64,000 bases of DNA from PWQG01 sp040882255 (GTDB taxonomy: Bacteria > Pseudomonadota > Gammaproteobacteria > Pseudomonadales > Pseudohongiellaceae), in NCBI GenBank assembly GCA_040882255.1, contig JBBEBP010000008.1, positions 62,001-126,000 of the forward strand. Reading direction: 5' to 3'. The notes below the pieces were generated by a model. That model did not search any database. It was not told the origin of the DNA and saw only the letters and a program-made list of their open reading frames with translations. Made by a program: the position numbers and the translations under genes. Shown here piece by piece: positions 36,319-44,487 of this stretch (position 1 is the stretch's first letter; every line of letters starts with the position of its first letter).

Positions 36319-37332
36319 ATGCGTGACTATTTTCTCCGCCGTCTGTTGCTGGTGGTCCCGACCCTGATCGGGGTCACGGTGATCGTGTTTGCCATCACCC
36401 GGCTGGTGCCCGGCGGTCCGCTGGAGCGGGCCATCATGGAGGCCCAGCAGATGGGCTCCGGCGGTGTCTCCCAGGTGGGCGCCGACATGGCGTTGTCCCA
36501 GTCCCAGATCGAGCGGCTGCGGGAGTATTACGGTTTCGACAAGCCGGTACTGGCCAGCTATTTCGACTGGATGGGCAAGGTGGTGACCGGGGATCTGGGC
36601 ACTTCCTACCGCTACAACATGCCGGTCACCGAGGTCATTGCCAGCCGCTTTCCGGTTTCCCTGTATTACGGACTGGTCACCCTGGTGATCACCTACCTGG
36701 TCTGCATTCCACTGGGTGTAGTGAAGGCGATCCGGCACCGCACCGCCGTGGACAACATCACCTCGATACTGATTTTTGTGGGCTATGCGATTCCGGGCTA
36801 CGCGCTGGGCTCTCTGCTGTTGCTGTTCTTCTCGGTACAACTGGAGTGGTTTCCGATGGGCGGTTTCGTCAGCATGCAGTTCGAGGAGAAGGACTTTTTC
36901 GGTAAGGTCGCCGACCTGGCCCGGCATTCGGCGCTGCCGCTGATCTGTTATCTGGTGGGCAGTTTCGCGCTGGTCACGTTGCTGCTGAAGAACCATCTGA
37001 TGGACAACCTGGCCGCAGATTACATCCGCACGGCCATCTCCAAGGGTGTATCCTTCCGCCGGGCAGTCACCGGGCATGCGATGCGCAACTCACTGATTCC
37101 CATCGCCACGACCTTCGGGCAGAACATCACGTTGCTGGTGTCCGGCTCCTTCCTGATCGAAACCGTTTTTGACATCGATGGCTTCGGGTTGCTGGGCCTG
37201 AACTCGATCCTGGACCGTGACTATCCGGTTGTGATGGGAGTGGTGCTGCTGGCCAGCCTGTTGTTGCTGATCGGCAATATCCTTTCTGACATCCTGGTGG
37301 CGCTGGTCGATCCGCGCATCCGGTTCAACTAG
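36319..37332 (+). CDS. yejB: YejB-type peptide ABC transporter permease
   Basis: The 337-residue permease begins MRDYFLRRLLLVVPTLIGVT and has the YejB-like loop GGPLERAIMEAQQMGSGG after TM1. It carries the EAA loop YIRTAISKGVSFRRAVTGH and ends DILVALVDPRIRFN. These features fit the YejB branch rather than OppB. In E. coli YejABEF imports peptides including microcin C. It opens the second importer unit; genes 2-5 follow with short gaps or overlaps. Confidence 0.92.
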   Translation: MRDYFLRRLLLVVPTLIGVTVIVFAITRLVPGGPLERAIMEAQQMGSGGVSQVGADMALSQSQIERLREYYGFDKPVLASYFDWMGKVVTGDLGTSYRYNMPVTEVIASRFPVSLYYGLVTLVITYLVCIPLGVVKAIRHRTAVDNITSILIFVGYAIPGYALGSLLLLFFSVQLEWFPMGGFVSMQFEEKDFFGKVADLARHSALPLICYLVGSFALVTLLLKNHLMDNLAADYIRTAISKGVSFRRAVTGHAMRNSLIPIATTFGQNITLLVSGSFLIETVFDIDGFGLLGLNSILDRDYPVVMGVVLLASLLLLIGNILSDILVALVDPRIRFN

Positions 37333-37340
37333 GTGCGGCG

Positions 37341-38408
37341 ATGTTGACGATCACCCCGGAAACCCGCAAGAAGCTGCGACGCTTTCGCGAGATCAAGCGG
37401 GGCTACTACAGTTTTCTCGCGCTGTTGTTGCTGATGTTTCTGTTCCTGATCGGTGAGCTGTTGATCAACAGCCGGGCGCTGATCGTCAGTTATCAGGGTG
37501 AGCTATACTTCCCCACCTATGGCGCCAATCATCCCGGTAACGACTTCGGGTTGCCCTATACCTACGAGACCAATTACCGGGATCTTCAGGCGCAGTTCCG
37601 GTTGCAGGGCGGGGACAACTGGGTGCTGATGCCGCCGGTGCCCTACAACGCCAACGAGAACCACAGCAGTACCGGTATATTCCGGCCCGAACCGCCCTCG
37701 GCGGAGACGAAACATTACCTGGGCACCGACTCCACCAGCCGGGATATCCTGGCGCGGCTGTTCTATGGCACCCGCACGGCGCTGCTGTTCGCGGTGTTCT
37801 TTACTGCAGCGGTGTATGGCATCGGCATTGCCATCGGGGCTGCCATGGGCTATTTCGGCGGTTTGTTCGACCTGTTGTTCCAGCGCGTCATCGAGATCTG
37901 GAGCAATGTGCCGTTCCTGTATATGGTGATCATCATCTTTTCGGTGATTCCGTCGACCTTCTCCGTGGCGGCGCGGATCATGATCCTGCTGGTGGTCATG
38001 GTGCTGTTCTCGTGGACCGGCATGACCTATTTCATGCGTACGGAGACCTACAAGCAGAAGGCACGGGACTATGTAGCCTCAGCGCGCATCATCGGGGCCG
38101 GCAATGCTCGCATCATTTTCCGTCACGTGATGCCCAATGTGCTGGCGACGCTGGTAACATTCATTCCATTCACGATGATCTCGGCGATCACCGCGATCAC
38201 GGCCCTGGATTTCCTGGGTTTCGGGCTGCCGCCACCGACACCGAGCCTGGGCGAGCTGTTGAAGCAGGGTACTGATAACCTGCGAACTGCACCTTGGATC
38301 GTCTCGGCGGCGTTCGGAACGCTTGTGGTACTGTTGACGCTGGTGACATTCGTTGGCGAGGCCGTGCGCGAGGCGTCGGACCCGAAGAAGTTTACTGTCT
38401 ATAAATGA
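37341..38408 (+). CDS. yejE: YejE-type peptide ABC transporter permease
   Basis: The 355-residue permease has the YejE-type start (RKKLRRFREIKRGYYSFLAL, then TM1). A periplasmic loop with YQGELYFPTYGANHPGNDFG follows, characteristic of YejE and naturally long in this branch. Next come YLGTDSTSRDILARLFYGTR and the EAA loop YVASARIIGAGNARIIFRH. It ends EAVREASDPKKFTVYK. It lies 8 bases after yejB and 18 bases before the SBP gene. Confidence 0.92.
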   Translation: MLTITPETRKKLRRFREIKRGYYSFLALLLLMFLFLIGELLINSRALIVSYQGELYFPTYGANHPGNDFGLPYTYETNYRDLQAQFRLQGGDNWVLMPPVPYNANENHSSTGIFRPEPPSAETKHYLGTDSTSRDILARLFYGTRTALLFAVFFTAAVYGIGIAIGAAMGYFGGLFDLLFQRVIEIWSNVPFLYMVIIIFSVIPSTFSVAARIMILLVVMVLFSWTGMTYFMRTETYKQKARDYVASARIIGAGNARIIFRHVMPNVLATLVTFIPFTMISAITAITALDFLGFGLPPPTPSLGELLKQGTDNLRTAPWIVSAAFGTLVVLLTLVTFVGEAVREASDPKKFTVYK

Positions 38409-38426
38409 GCTGTGGAGGACTGTGAA

Positions 38427-40394
38427 ATGTGTAGGGTGCCCATGAGTCAATGGCGTCTTTCGATGCTGGTGCTGCTGTCAGCCATGCTGGCTGCCTGTGG
38501 TGGTGGCGAGTCGGAAGTTACGGAGGAGCGGGACAATACACAGGAAGTGCAGGACTACTATGCCGACAATCCGGAATTCTTCACCTTCGCCTCGCTGGAG
38601 GATGTGCCCGGCGACCTGGACTGGGAGGATGGCATGGATCTGCCCGACCTTGGCTCGCCCGAGGCGGAGAAGGGCGGCACCCAGTATGCTTCTGTCCAGG
38701 ATTTTCCCCGGACATTGCGCACCGTGGGGCCGGATTCCAATGGGTCATTCCGGCCGTGGATACTGGATGACATTGCCATTTCCCTGGCCATGAAGCATCC
38801 CGATGTGGAAGGTGGTCTGTATCCCGGGCTGGCAGATGAGTGGGCGGTGGATGAGGAGAACCGTACCGTCTATGCCCGCATGAACCCTGATGCCACCTGG
38901 TCGGACGGCGAGCCGGTGACGGTCGACGACTTCATGTTCATGTTCTTTTTCTTCCAGTCCGAATACATCGTGGCGCCCTGGTACAACAATTATTACAGCA
39001 CCACCTACACCAATATCACGAAATATGACGACCACACCCTGTCCATCACCATGCGGGAGAACAAACCGGATCTGAACGAACGGGCCCTGTTGCTGAATCC
39101 TGTACCGAGACACTTCTATCATGAGCTGGATGATGACTTTGTGGAGCGGTACCAGTGGCGAGTGGCGCCCACAACCGGCGCCTATACCATCCACCCGGAT
39201 GATATCAATCAGGGCCGGTCCATTGTGGTTTCCCGGGTCGAGGACTGGTGGGCCAGGGACCAGAAGTTCTACCGCAATCGTTTCAATGTGGACCGCATCA
39301 ACATCAGTGTCATCCGCGACACCAACAATTCATTCGAGGCATTCCGTCGCGGCGACATCGATCAGTTCGGTCTGAATCTGTCCGAGCACTGGTATGAAAA
39401 ACTCCCCGATGATGATCCCGCTGTGCAGGCCGGCTACATCCACAAGACGACGTTCTACAACGAGCGCCCGCGGCCCAACTACGGGCTCTGGATTAACACG
39501 AGCCGCCGGCATCTGGATGATCGCGATGTGCGGCTGGGCATACAGTACGCCACCAACTGGGACCTGGTGATCGAGAGTTTCTTCCGCGGGGATTACAGCC
39601 GGATGAACACGGCCAGTGACGGCTATGGGGAGTACACCCATCCTGACATCCAGGCACGATCCTTTGATATCGACCGTGCGCTTGAGCACTTCGCAGAGGC
39701 GGGTTTCGATGAACGGGGCCCGGATGGCATTCTGCGCAATGACGAGGGGCAGCGCCTGTCGTTCACTCTGTCCACCGGCTACCAGAGCCTGGCGGAAATT
39801 CTCACCATACTGCGTCAGGAAGCGCAGCGTGCCGGGCTGGAGTACCGGGTCGAGGTACTGGATTCCACGGCTGGCTGGCAGAAGGTCCAGGAGAAACAGC
39901 ACGACATCTTCTTCAGCGCTTTCAATGTGTCATTGGAGATGTATCCGCGCTTCTGGGATTTCTACCATTCCGACAATGCCTATGATGAGGCATTCCTTGA
40001 TGACGGCAGTGTCAATCCGGACCGTCAGGTCAAGGTGCAGACCAATAACCTGGAAGTGCTGGCCGACCCCGAGATGGATCGGATGATCGATACGTACGTG
40101 AACTCCAGTGACCATGACGAGATGCTGGCGCTGTCTCATGACATGCAGGAGTGGCATCACGAGTATGCCTCGTTCGTGCCGGGCTTCGTGCAGGACTTCT
40201 ATCGTGTCGGGTACTGGCGCTGGGTGCGCTACCCGGAGTTTTTCAATCACCGGCAGTCGAATTCGGCCGGGGAATTCCACGTACACTGGATCGACACGGA
40301 GATGAAGGAAGCCACGGAGGCGGCTCAGCAAGCGGGCGAAACCTTCGAGCCGCAAATCAATGTCTATGATCAGCACCGTGTGACAGTAGACTAG
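38427..40394 (+). CDS. yejA: YejA-type peptide-binding lipoprotein
   Basis: The 655-residue SBP_bac_5 protein has a lipoprotein signal ending LAAC (MLVLLSAMLAAC), then GGGESE and an acidic linker. Family segments include EAEKGGTQYASVQDFPRTLR, PGLADEWAVDEENRTVYARM and IQYATNWDLVIESFFRGDY. YejA in E. coli has a cleavable signal peptide, so lipid anchoring is a variation. The start at 38427 is set by GGAGG 8 bases upstream; the GTG at 38412 precedes that site. It sits third in the unit, after both permeases, instead of first. Confidence 0.92.
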   Translation: MCRVPMSQWRLSMLVLLSAMLAACGGGESEVTEERDNTQEVQDYYADNPEFFTFASLEDVPGDLDWEDGMDLPDLGSPEAEKGGTQYASVQDFPRTLRTVGPDSNGSFRPWILDDIAISLAMKHPDVEGGLYPGLADEWAVDEENRTVYARMNPDATWSDGEPVTVDDFMFMFFFFQSEYIVAPWYNNYYSTTYTNITKYDDHTLSITMRENKPDLNERALLLNPVPRHFYHELDDDFVERYQWRVAPTTGAYTIHPDDINQGRSIVVSRVEDWWARDQKFYRNRFNVDRINISVIRDTNNSFEAFRRGDIDQFGLNLSEHWYEKLPDDDPAVQAGYIHKTTFYNERPRPNYGLWINTSRRHLDDRDVRLGIQYATNWDLVIESFFRGDYSRMNTASDGYGEYTHPDIQARSFDIDRALEHFAEAGFDERGPDGILRNDEGQRLSFTLSTGYQSLAEILTILRQEAQRAGLEYRVEVLDSTAGWQKVQEKQHDIFFSAFNVSLEMYPRFWDFYHSDNAYDEAFLDDGSVNPDRQVKVQTNNLEVLADPEMDRMIDTYVNSSDHDEMLALSHDMQEWHHEYASFVPGFVQDFYRVGYWRWVRYPEFFNHRQSNSAGEFHVHWIDTEMKEATEAAQQAGETFEPQINVYDQHRVTVD

Positions 40395-40397
40395 TTG

Positions 40398-41396
40398 ATG
40401 ACTGATCCGGTACTGGCAGTAGAGGATCTGGCCGTCGAGTTCGATACGGACGAAGGGCTGGTGCGGGCCGTGGACGGAGTCGGCTTCTCCCTGAACGAGG
40501 GGGAGACGCTGGGCATCGTCGGCGAGTCCGGCTGTGGCAAGAGCGTCACCGCCCAGTCCATCATGCGACTGTTGCCGCAGCCCATGGGTCGCATCGCCGG
40601 CGGGCGGATCCGGTTCATGGGCCAGGATCTCGCGCAGGCCAGCGTTGAGCAGATGCGCAGGGTTCGCGGCGCCGAGATCGGCATGGTGTTCCAGGAGCCG
40701 ATGACCGCGTTGAATCCCGTGCACACCATCGGCAAGCAGTTGACCGAGGTCCTGCTGCTGCACAAGAAGATCAGCAAGCAGCAGGCCATTCGGGAAGGGG
40801 TGGAAATCCTGGACCGGGTCGGCATTCCTTCGCCCGACATCCGTATGACCGAACACCCTCATCAGCTGTCTGGTGGCATGCGCCAGCGTGTGGTCATCGC
40901 CATGGCGCTGGCCTGCCGGCCGCGGCTGTTGATCGCCGATGAGCCGACCACGGCGCTGGATGTCACCATCCAGGCACAGATCCTGGAACTGATCGGCGAA
41001 CTGCAGCGCGATCTGGGTATGTCCGTGATCCTGATCACCCATGATCTGGGGGTGATTGCCGAGACCTCGCAGTCCGTGGTGGTGATGTACGCTGGGAAGG
41101 TCGCCGAGCGTGGCAGTGTATACGATATCTTTCATCGCCCTGCGCATCCCTATACACGGGGGCTGCTGGCCTCCATCCCGCGGTTGGACACCGAGCCCAA
41201 GTCGCGGCTGCCCATCATCCCCGGCATGGTGCCGGGGCTACGTGATCTGCCGTCCGGCTGTCGTTTCGAAAATCGTTGCGGCTACAGGCAACCACACTGC
41301 AGCCAGTCCGTGCCCCCGGAAGAGCCGGTGGGTGACGGGCACGGGGCCAGCTGTTTCGAGTGGCGCCGGATCCGGGACAGGGAGAGAATGGCATGA
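40398..41396 (+). CDS. peptide ABC transporter ATP-binding protein (YejF N-terminal half equivalent)
   Basis: The 332-residue ATPase has Walker A GESGCGKSVTAQSIM, Q-loop MVFQEPMTALNPVHTI, signature LSGGMRQRVVIAMAL, Walker B LIADEPTTALDVTIQ and H-loop LITHDLGVIAET. C-terminal cysteines occur in GCRFENRCGYRQPHC. E. coli YejF is one chain with two ATPase domains; here they are two genes. The start codon is the ATG three bases after the SBP stop; the next gene overlaps by 4 bases. Confidence 0.94.
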   Translation: MTDPVLAVEDLAVEFDTDEGLVRAVDGVGFSLNEGETLGIVGESGCGKSVTAQSIMRLLPQPMGRIAGGRIRFMGQDLAQASVEQMRRVRGAEIGMVFQEPMTALNPVHTIGKQLTEVLLLHKKISKQQAIREGVEILDRVGIPSPDIRMTEHPHQLSGGMRQRVVIAMALACRPRLLIADEPTTALDVTIQAQILELIGELQRDLGMSVILITHDLGVIAETSQSVVVMYAGKVAERGSVYDIFHRPAHPYTRGLLASIPRLDTEPKSRLPIIPGMVPGLRDLPSGCRFENRCGYRQPHCSQSVPPEEPVGDGHGASCFEWRRIRDRERMA

Positions 41397-42412
41397 GCCT
41401 GCAGGGTTCGATTCCCGATTGTCCGGACACGCCGTTGCTGGAAGTGCGGGACCTGGCCATGCATTTCCCGGTCAAGGAGGGCGTGTTCATGCGCTCCGGC
41501 AAGGTCAACCGGGCGGTTGACGGGGTCAGTTTCGACATCGCGCCGGGCGAGACGCTGGGGCTGGTTGGCGAATCCGGCTGCGGCAAGTCCACCCTGGGGC
41601 GCTGCATTACCCGGCTGTACCGGCCCACCAGCGGTTCCATCCGCTTCCAGGGCCGCGATATCACCGCACTGTCGCAGCGACAGCTGCGCCCGTACCGGCG
41701 TGAAGTGCAGATGATTTTCCAGGACCCGATGGAGTCGCTGAATTCCCGCCACACAGTGGGCTACATCATCGAGGAGCCGCTGATCGTGCAGCAGGTGGGG
41801 GACCGCGCGTGGCGTGAAAAGCGGGTTCGTGAGTTGCTCGACCTGGTTGGCCTGCCCGCCCGCTCGGCCTCCCGTTACCCGTTCGAGTTCTCGGGTGGGC
41901 AGCGTCAGCGCATCGGGATAGCACGGGCCATCGCCCTGGACCCCAAGCTGATCATCTGTGACGAGCCGGTCTCGGCGCTGGACGTGTCCATCCAGAGCCA
42001 GATACTCAACCTGCTGGTGGACCTGCAGCGCGAGTTTGGTCTGTCTTATCTGTTCATTGCCCATGACCTGGCGGTGGTCAAGCACATCTCCGATCGCATC
42101 GCCATCATGTACCTGGGGCAGATCGCCGAGTCGGGCACAGGCCAGGCCCTGTACCGCAATCCGCTGCACCCCTATACGCAGTCGCTGATCTCCGCGATTC
42201 CGGTGCCGGATCCGCACCGGCCAAGCCAGCGGCAGGTGCTGGTCGGTGATGTGCCTTCGCCGATCAATCCGCCCTCAGGCTGTCGTTTTCATACCCGTTG
42301 TCCGAATGTAATGGAGATCTGTCGTCAGCGCGAACCGCAGCTGGTCCCGGTAGCCGATGCGGACGGCGCCGAACGCCCCGTGGCCTGTCACCTCTACCCC
42401 GGGCAACCATGA
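41393..42412 (+). CDS. peptide ABC transporter ATP-binding protein (YejF C-terminal half equivalent)
   Basis: The 339-residue ATPase has Walker A GESGCGKSTLGRCITR, Q-loop MIFQDPMESLNSRHTV, signature EFSGGQRQRIGIARAI, Walker B LIICDEPVSALDVSIQ and H-loop FIAHDLAVVKHISD. The C-terminus has GCRFHTRCPNVMEIC. It begins with the long N-terminal strand insertion FPVKEGVFMRSGKVNRAVDG usual for OppF/DppF-type subunits. It closes the second importer. Confidence 0.95.
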   Translation: MSLQGSIPDCPDTPLLEVRDLAMHFPVKEGVFMRSGKVNRAVDGVSFDIAPGETLGLVGESGCGKSTLGRCITRLYRPTSGSIRFQGRDITALSQRQLRPYRREVQMIFQDPMESLNSRHTVGYIIEEPLIVQQVGDRAWREKRVRELLDLVGLPARSASRYPFEFSGGQRQRIGIARAIALDPKLIICDEPVSALDVSIQSQILNLLVDLQREFGLSYLFIAHDLAVVKHISDRIAIMYLGQIAESGTGQALYRNPLHPYTQSLISAIPVPDPHRPSQRQVLVGDVPSPINPPSGCRFHTRCPNVMEICRQREPQLVPVADADGAERPVACHLYPGQP

Positions 42413-42439
42413 AGGGCGGCAATTTTGATGGTCGGGGTG

Positions 42440-42468
42440 TTGTGTCGATCTCGCGTCTCATTTATGAT
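42440..42468 (+). promoter_or_regulatory. predicted sigma-70 promoter of the DUF3450 gene
   Basis: TTGTGT (42440-42445) and TATGAT (42463-42468) are separated by exactly 17 bases. Transcription would start near 42475, about 20 bases before the start codon, so the DUF3450 gene is probably independent of the importer operon. Confidence 0.6.
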
Positions 42469-42495
42469 GAGGGCTCTGAAAAACAGGAAGAAATT

Positions 42496-43200
42496 ATGAG
42501 GCATCCGCGAAATAGTCTAATAAAAATTTTCGCAGTGGCTGTGTTGGCATCGACCGCCTGGACCGCTGTGGCTCAAGATGACATCGTGCAGGAGTTTTCA
42601 GAGGCAAACCAGTCCTTGCGCCTGCTGATGCTTAACAACGAGCATCTGACCGATCAGATTGAACGCCAGGAAGCCCTGCTGGCCTCCATGGAGGAGCAGA
42701 TCGAAGCCGCTGCCCTGCTGGCCAGCGAGGAAGAGTCACCCCTGATTCCCCTGATGGAAGACATGATCAGCTCTCTGGAGTCCTTCGTCGAGACCGATTT
42801 CCCGTTCGAGATCGAGGATCGGCGTGAAGAGATCAACAATGCTCGCAACCTGGTGGACAACGAGGAGGCCAGCATTCAGCAAAAGTTCAATCGTTTGCTG
42901 GACGTCATTCGTGCCGAGGCCGAGTACGCAGCCACGCTGGATGCCTACCAGGATGAAGTCATCGATTTCAATGGCTCGGAGCTGGAAGTAAATATTGTCC
43001 GCGTCGGCCGGATCTCATTGGCGTTTCAGAGCGTGGACCGGACTGTCACAGGGTACTGGGATAAAAACGCCCGCCAATGGGTGGAAGGCGATCCCGGTGC
43101 CTACCGGACGGCCATCGACCGCGCCTATCGTGTAGCCAACAGCGAACTGGCGGCGGAAATGCTGAATCTGCCGATCCATGCGCCGGAAGCGGTGCAGTAG
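42496..43200 (+). CDS. DUF3450 family periplasmic protein (orphan)
   Basis: The 234-residue protein has a signal peptide (LIKIFAVAVLASTAWTAVAQ) followed by a long coiled-coil region (about residues 30-75, NEHLTDQIERQEALLASMEE). The family block LIPLMEDMISSLESFVETDF comes next, then NIVRVGRISLAFQSVD near residue 165. DUF3450 proteins are normally encoded at the head of TonB/ExbB-type energising clusters in marine gammaproteobacteria; no exbB, exbD or tonB lies nearby here. It has its own promoter and a strong terminator, so it is a single-gene unit. Confidence 0.88.
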   Translation: MRHPRNSLIKIFAVAVLASTAWTAVAQDDIVQEFSEANQSLRLLMLNNEHLTDQIERQEALLASMEEQIEAAALLASEEESPLIPLMEDMISSLESFVETDFPFEIEDRREEINNARNLVDNEEASIQQKFNRLLDVIRAEAEYAATLDAYQDEVIDFNGSELEVNIVRVGRISLAFQSVDRTVTGYWDKNARQWVEGDPGAYRTAIDRAYRVANSELAAEMLNLPIHAPEAVQ

Positions 43201-43235
43201 GCCGCCGGCAGCATCCACAATTGCTGGTTTACGGA

Positions 43236-43269
43236 ACCGGTCAGCAGGGCAACCTGCTGGCCGGTTTTT
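43236..43269 (+). terminator. intrinsic terminator after the DUF3450 gene
   Basis: ACCGGTCAGCAGG pairs with CCTGCTGGCCGGT (13 bp, one G-T wobble) around a GCAA tetraloop, followed by five Ts. This is a near-ideal rho-independent terminator located between convergent genes. Confidence 0.92.
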
Positions 43270-43292
43270 GTCGCAGGTCCCTTGCCGGTGAC

Positions 43293-44210
43293 CTATCCCT
43301 TTCCTTTCATCCGGTTCGGGCCTTTCAGCGAATCCTTTCCGATGTAGTCGATGATGGCGCCGGCGATGTCCTTGCCGGTGGCCTTTTCGATGCCTTCCAG
43401 ACCCGGCGAGGAATTCACCTCGAGCACCAGTGAGCCATGGTCCGAGCGGATGAGATCCACGCCCGCCACGTCCAGCCCCATGACACGGGCAGCGCGAATG
43501 GCCAGTTTGCGTTCATCCGGGCGCAGTCTGACCAGTTCCGCCGTGCCGCCCCGGTGCAGGTTGGAGCGGAACTCCCCGGGAGCCGCATTGCGCTGCATGG
43601 CGGCGACCACTTTGTCACCGATCACGAAGCAGCGGATATCTGCACCACCCGCCTCCTTGATGAACTCCTGGACCAGAAAATCGGCCTCCAGTCCGCGAAA
43701 CGCATTGATCAGACTCTCTGCTGCCTTTTTTGTCTCTGCCAGTACGACGCCGTTGCCCTGGGTGCTCTTCAGGACCTTGACGATCAGTGGCGCGCCGCCC
43801 ACGGATTTGATCAGATCGTCCGTGGCATCGGCCGAGTGGGCGTAGCTGGTCACCGGTTGTCCGATACTCTTGCGGGCCAGCAGCTGGTGAGCACGGAGCT
43901 TGTCACGGGAACGGGCGATGGCGATCGATTCGTTGACCGAATACGTGCCGCTCACCTCGAACTGCCGCAATACCGCGCAGCCATAGGCGGTCACACTGGC
44001 TCCGATGCGGGGAATGACGGCATCGTACTCCAGTGCTTCCGGACCACTGCCTCTGACCTTGTAGTAGACCGTCGGGTGGTTGGCCGTGATGTTCATGTAG
44101 CACTTGAGCACGTCCACCACGCGGGCCTCGTGGCCACGCTCGCGGGCGGCTTCGACCAGGCGCTTGGTGGAGTAGAGTCTGCTGTTGCGTGACAGAACGC
44201 CAATTTTCAT
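43293..44210 (-). CDS. rimK: ribosomal protein S6-L-glutamate ligase RimK
   Basis: RimK is an ATP-grasp ligase that adds glutamates to the C-terminus of ribosomal protein S6. The 305-residue sequence begins MKIGVLSRNSRLYSTKRLVE as in the E. coli enzyme (300 residues). It contains KVLKSTQGNGVVLAETKKAA (nucleotide loop), FIKEAGGADIRCFVIGDKV, and DLIRSDHGSLVLEVNSSPGL with metal-binding Glu and Asn. It is complete and monocistronic, divergent from the M16 peptidase pair. Confidence 0.96.
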   Translation of the reverse strand: MKIGVLSRNSRLYSTKRLVEAARERGHEARVVDVLKCYMNITANHPTVYYKVRGSGPEALEYDAVIPRIGASVTAYGCAVLRQFEVSGTYSVNESIAIARSRDKLRAHQLLARKSIGQPVTSYAHSADATDDLIKSVGGAPLIVKVLKSTQGNGVVLAETKKAAESLINAFRGLEADFLVQEFIKEAGGADIRCFVIGDKVVAAMQRNAAPGEFRSNLHRGGTAELVRLRPDERKLAIRAARVMGLDVAGVDLIRSDHGSLVLEVNSSPGLEGIEKATGKDIAGAIIDYIGKDSLKGPNRMKGKG

Positions 44211-44487
44211 TTGATGTTGCCCCTGTTGCGGTTGTGGAGAGTCTCCGGGGGAGTCCGCCGTACGTCTTCAACGTCCCCGGATTCCCGTTGTTGCCGGGAC
44301 AGTGTAGCCATTGCCCGGTACGCTGGCCAGTCCCGGACTGTGACAATCTGCCCGCTTCGACAAACCGGCGGGCCTTGTCTACAATCAGAATGACAACAGC
44401 TTCAGGGGCGGCCGTGACAGTGCCGGGTTGTTCCTGCATCCGTTGATATCACAAGTACCACATTCATCGACCATCGGGGTAGTCATC

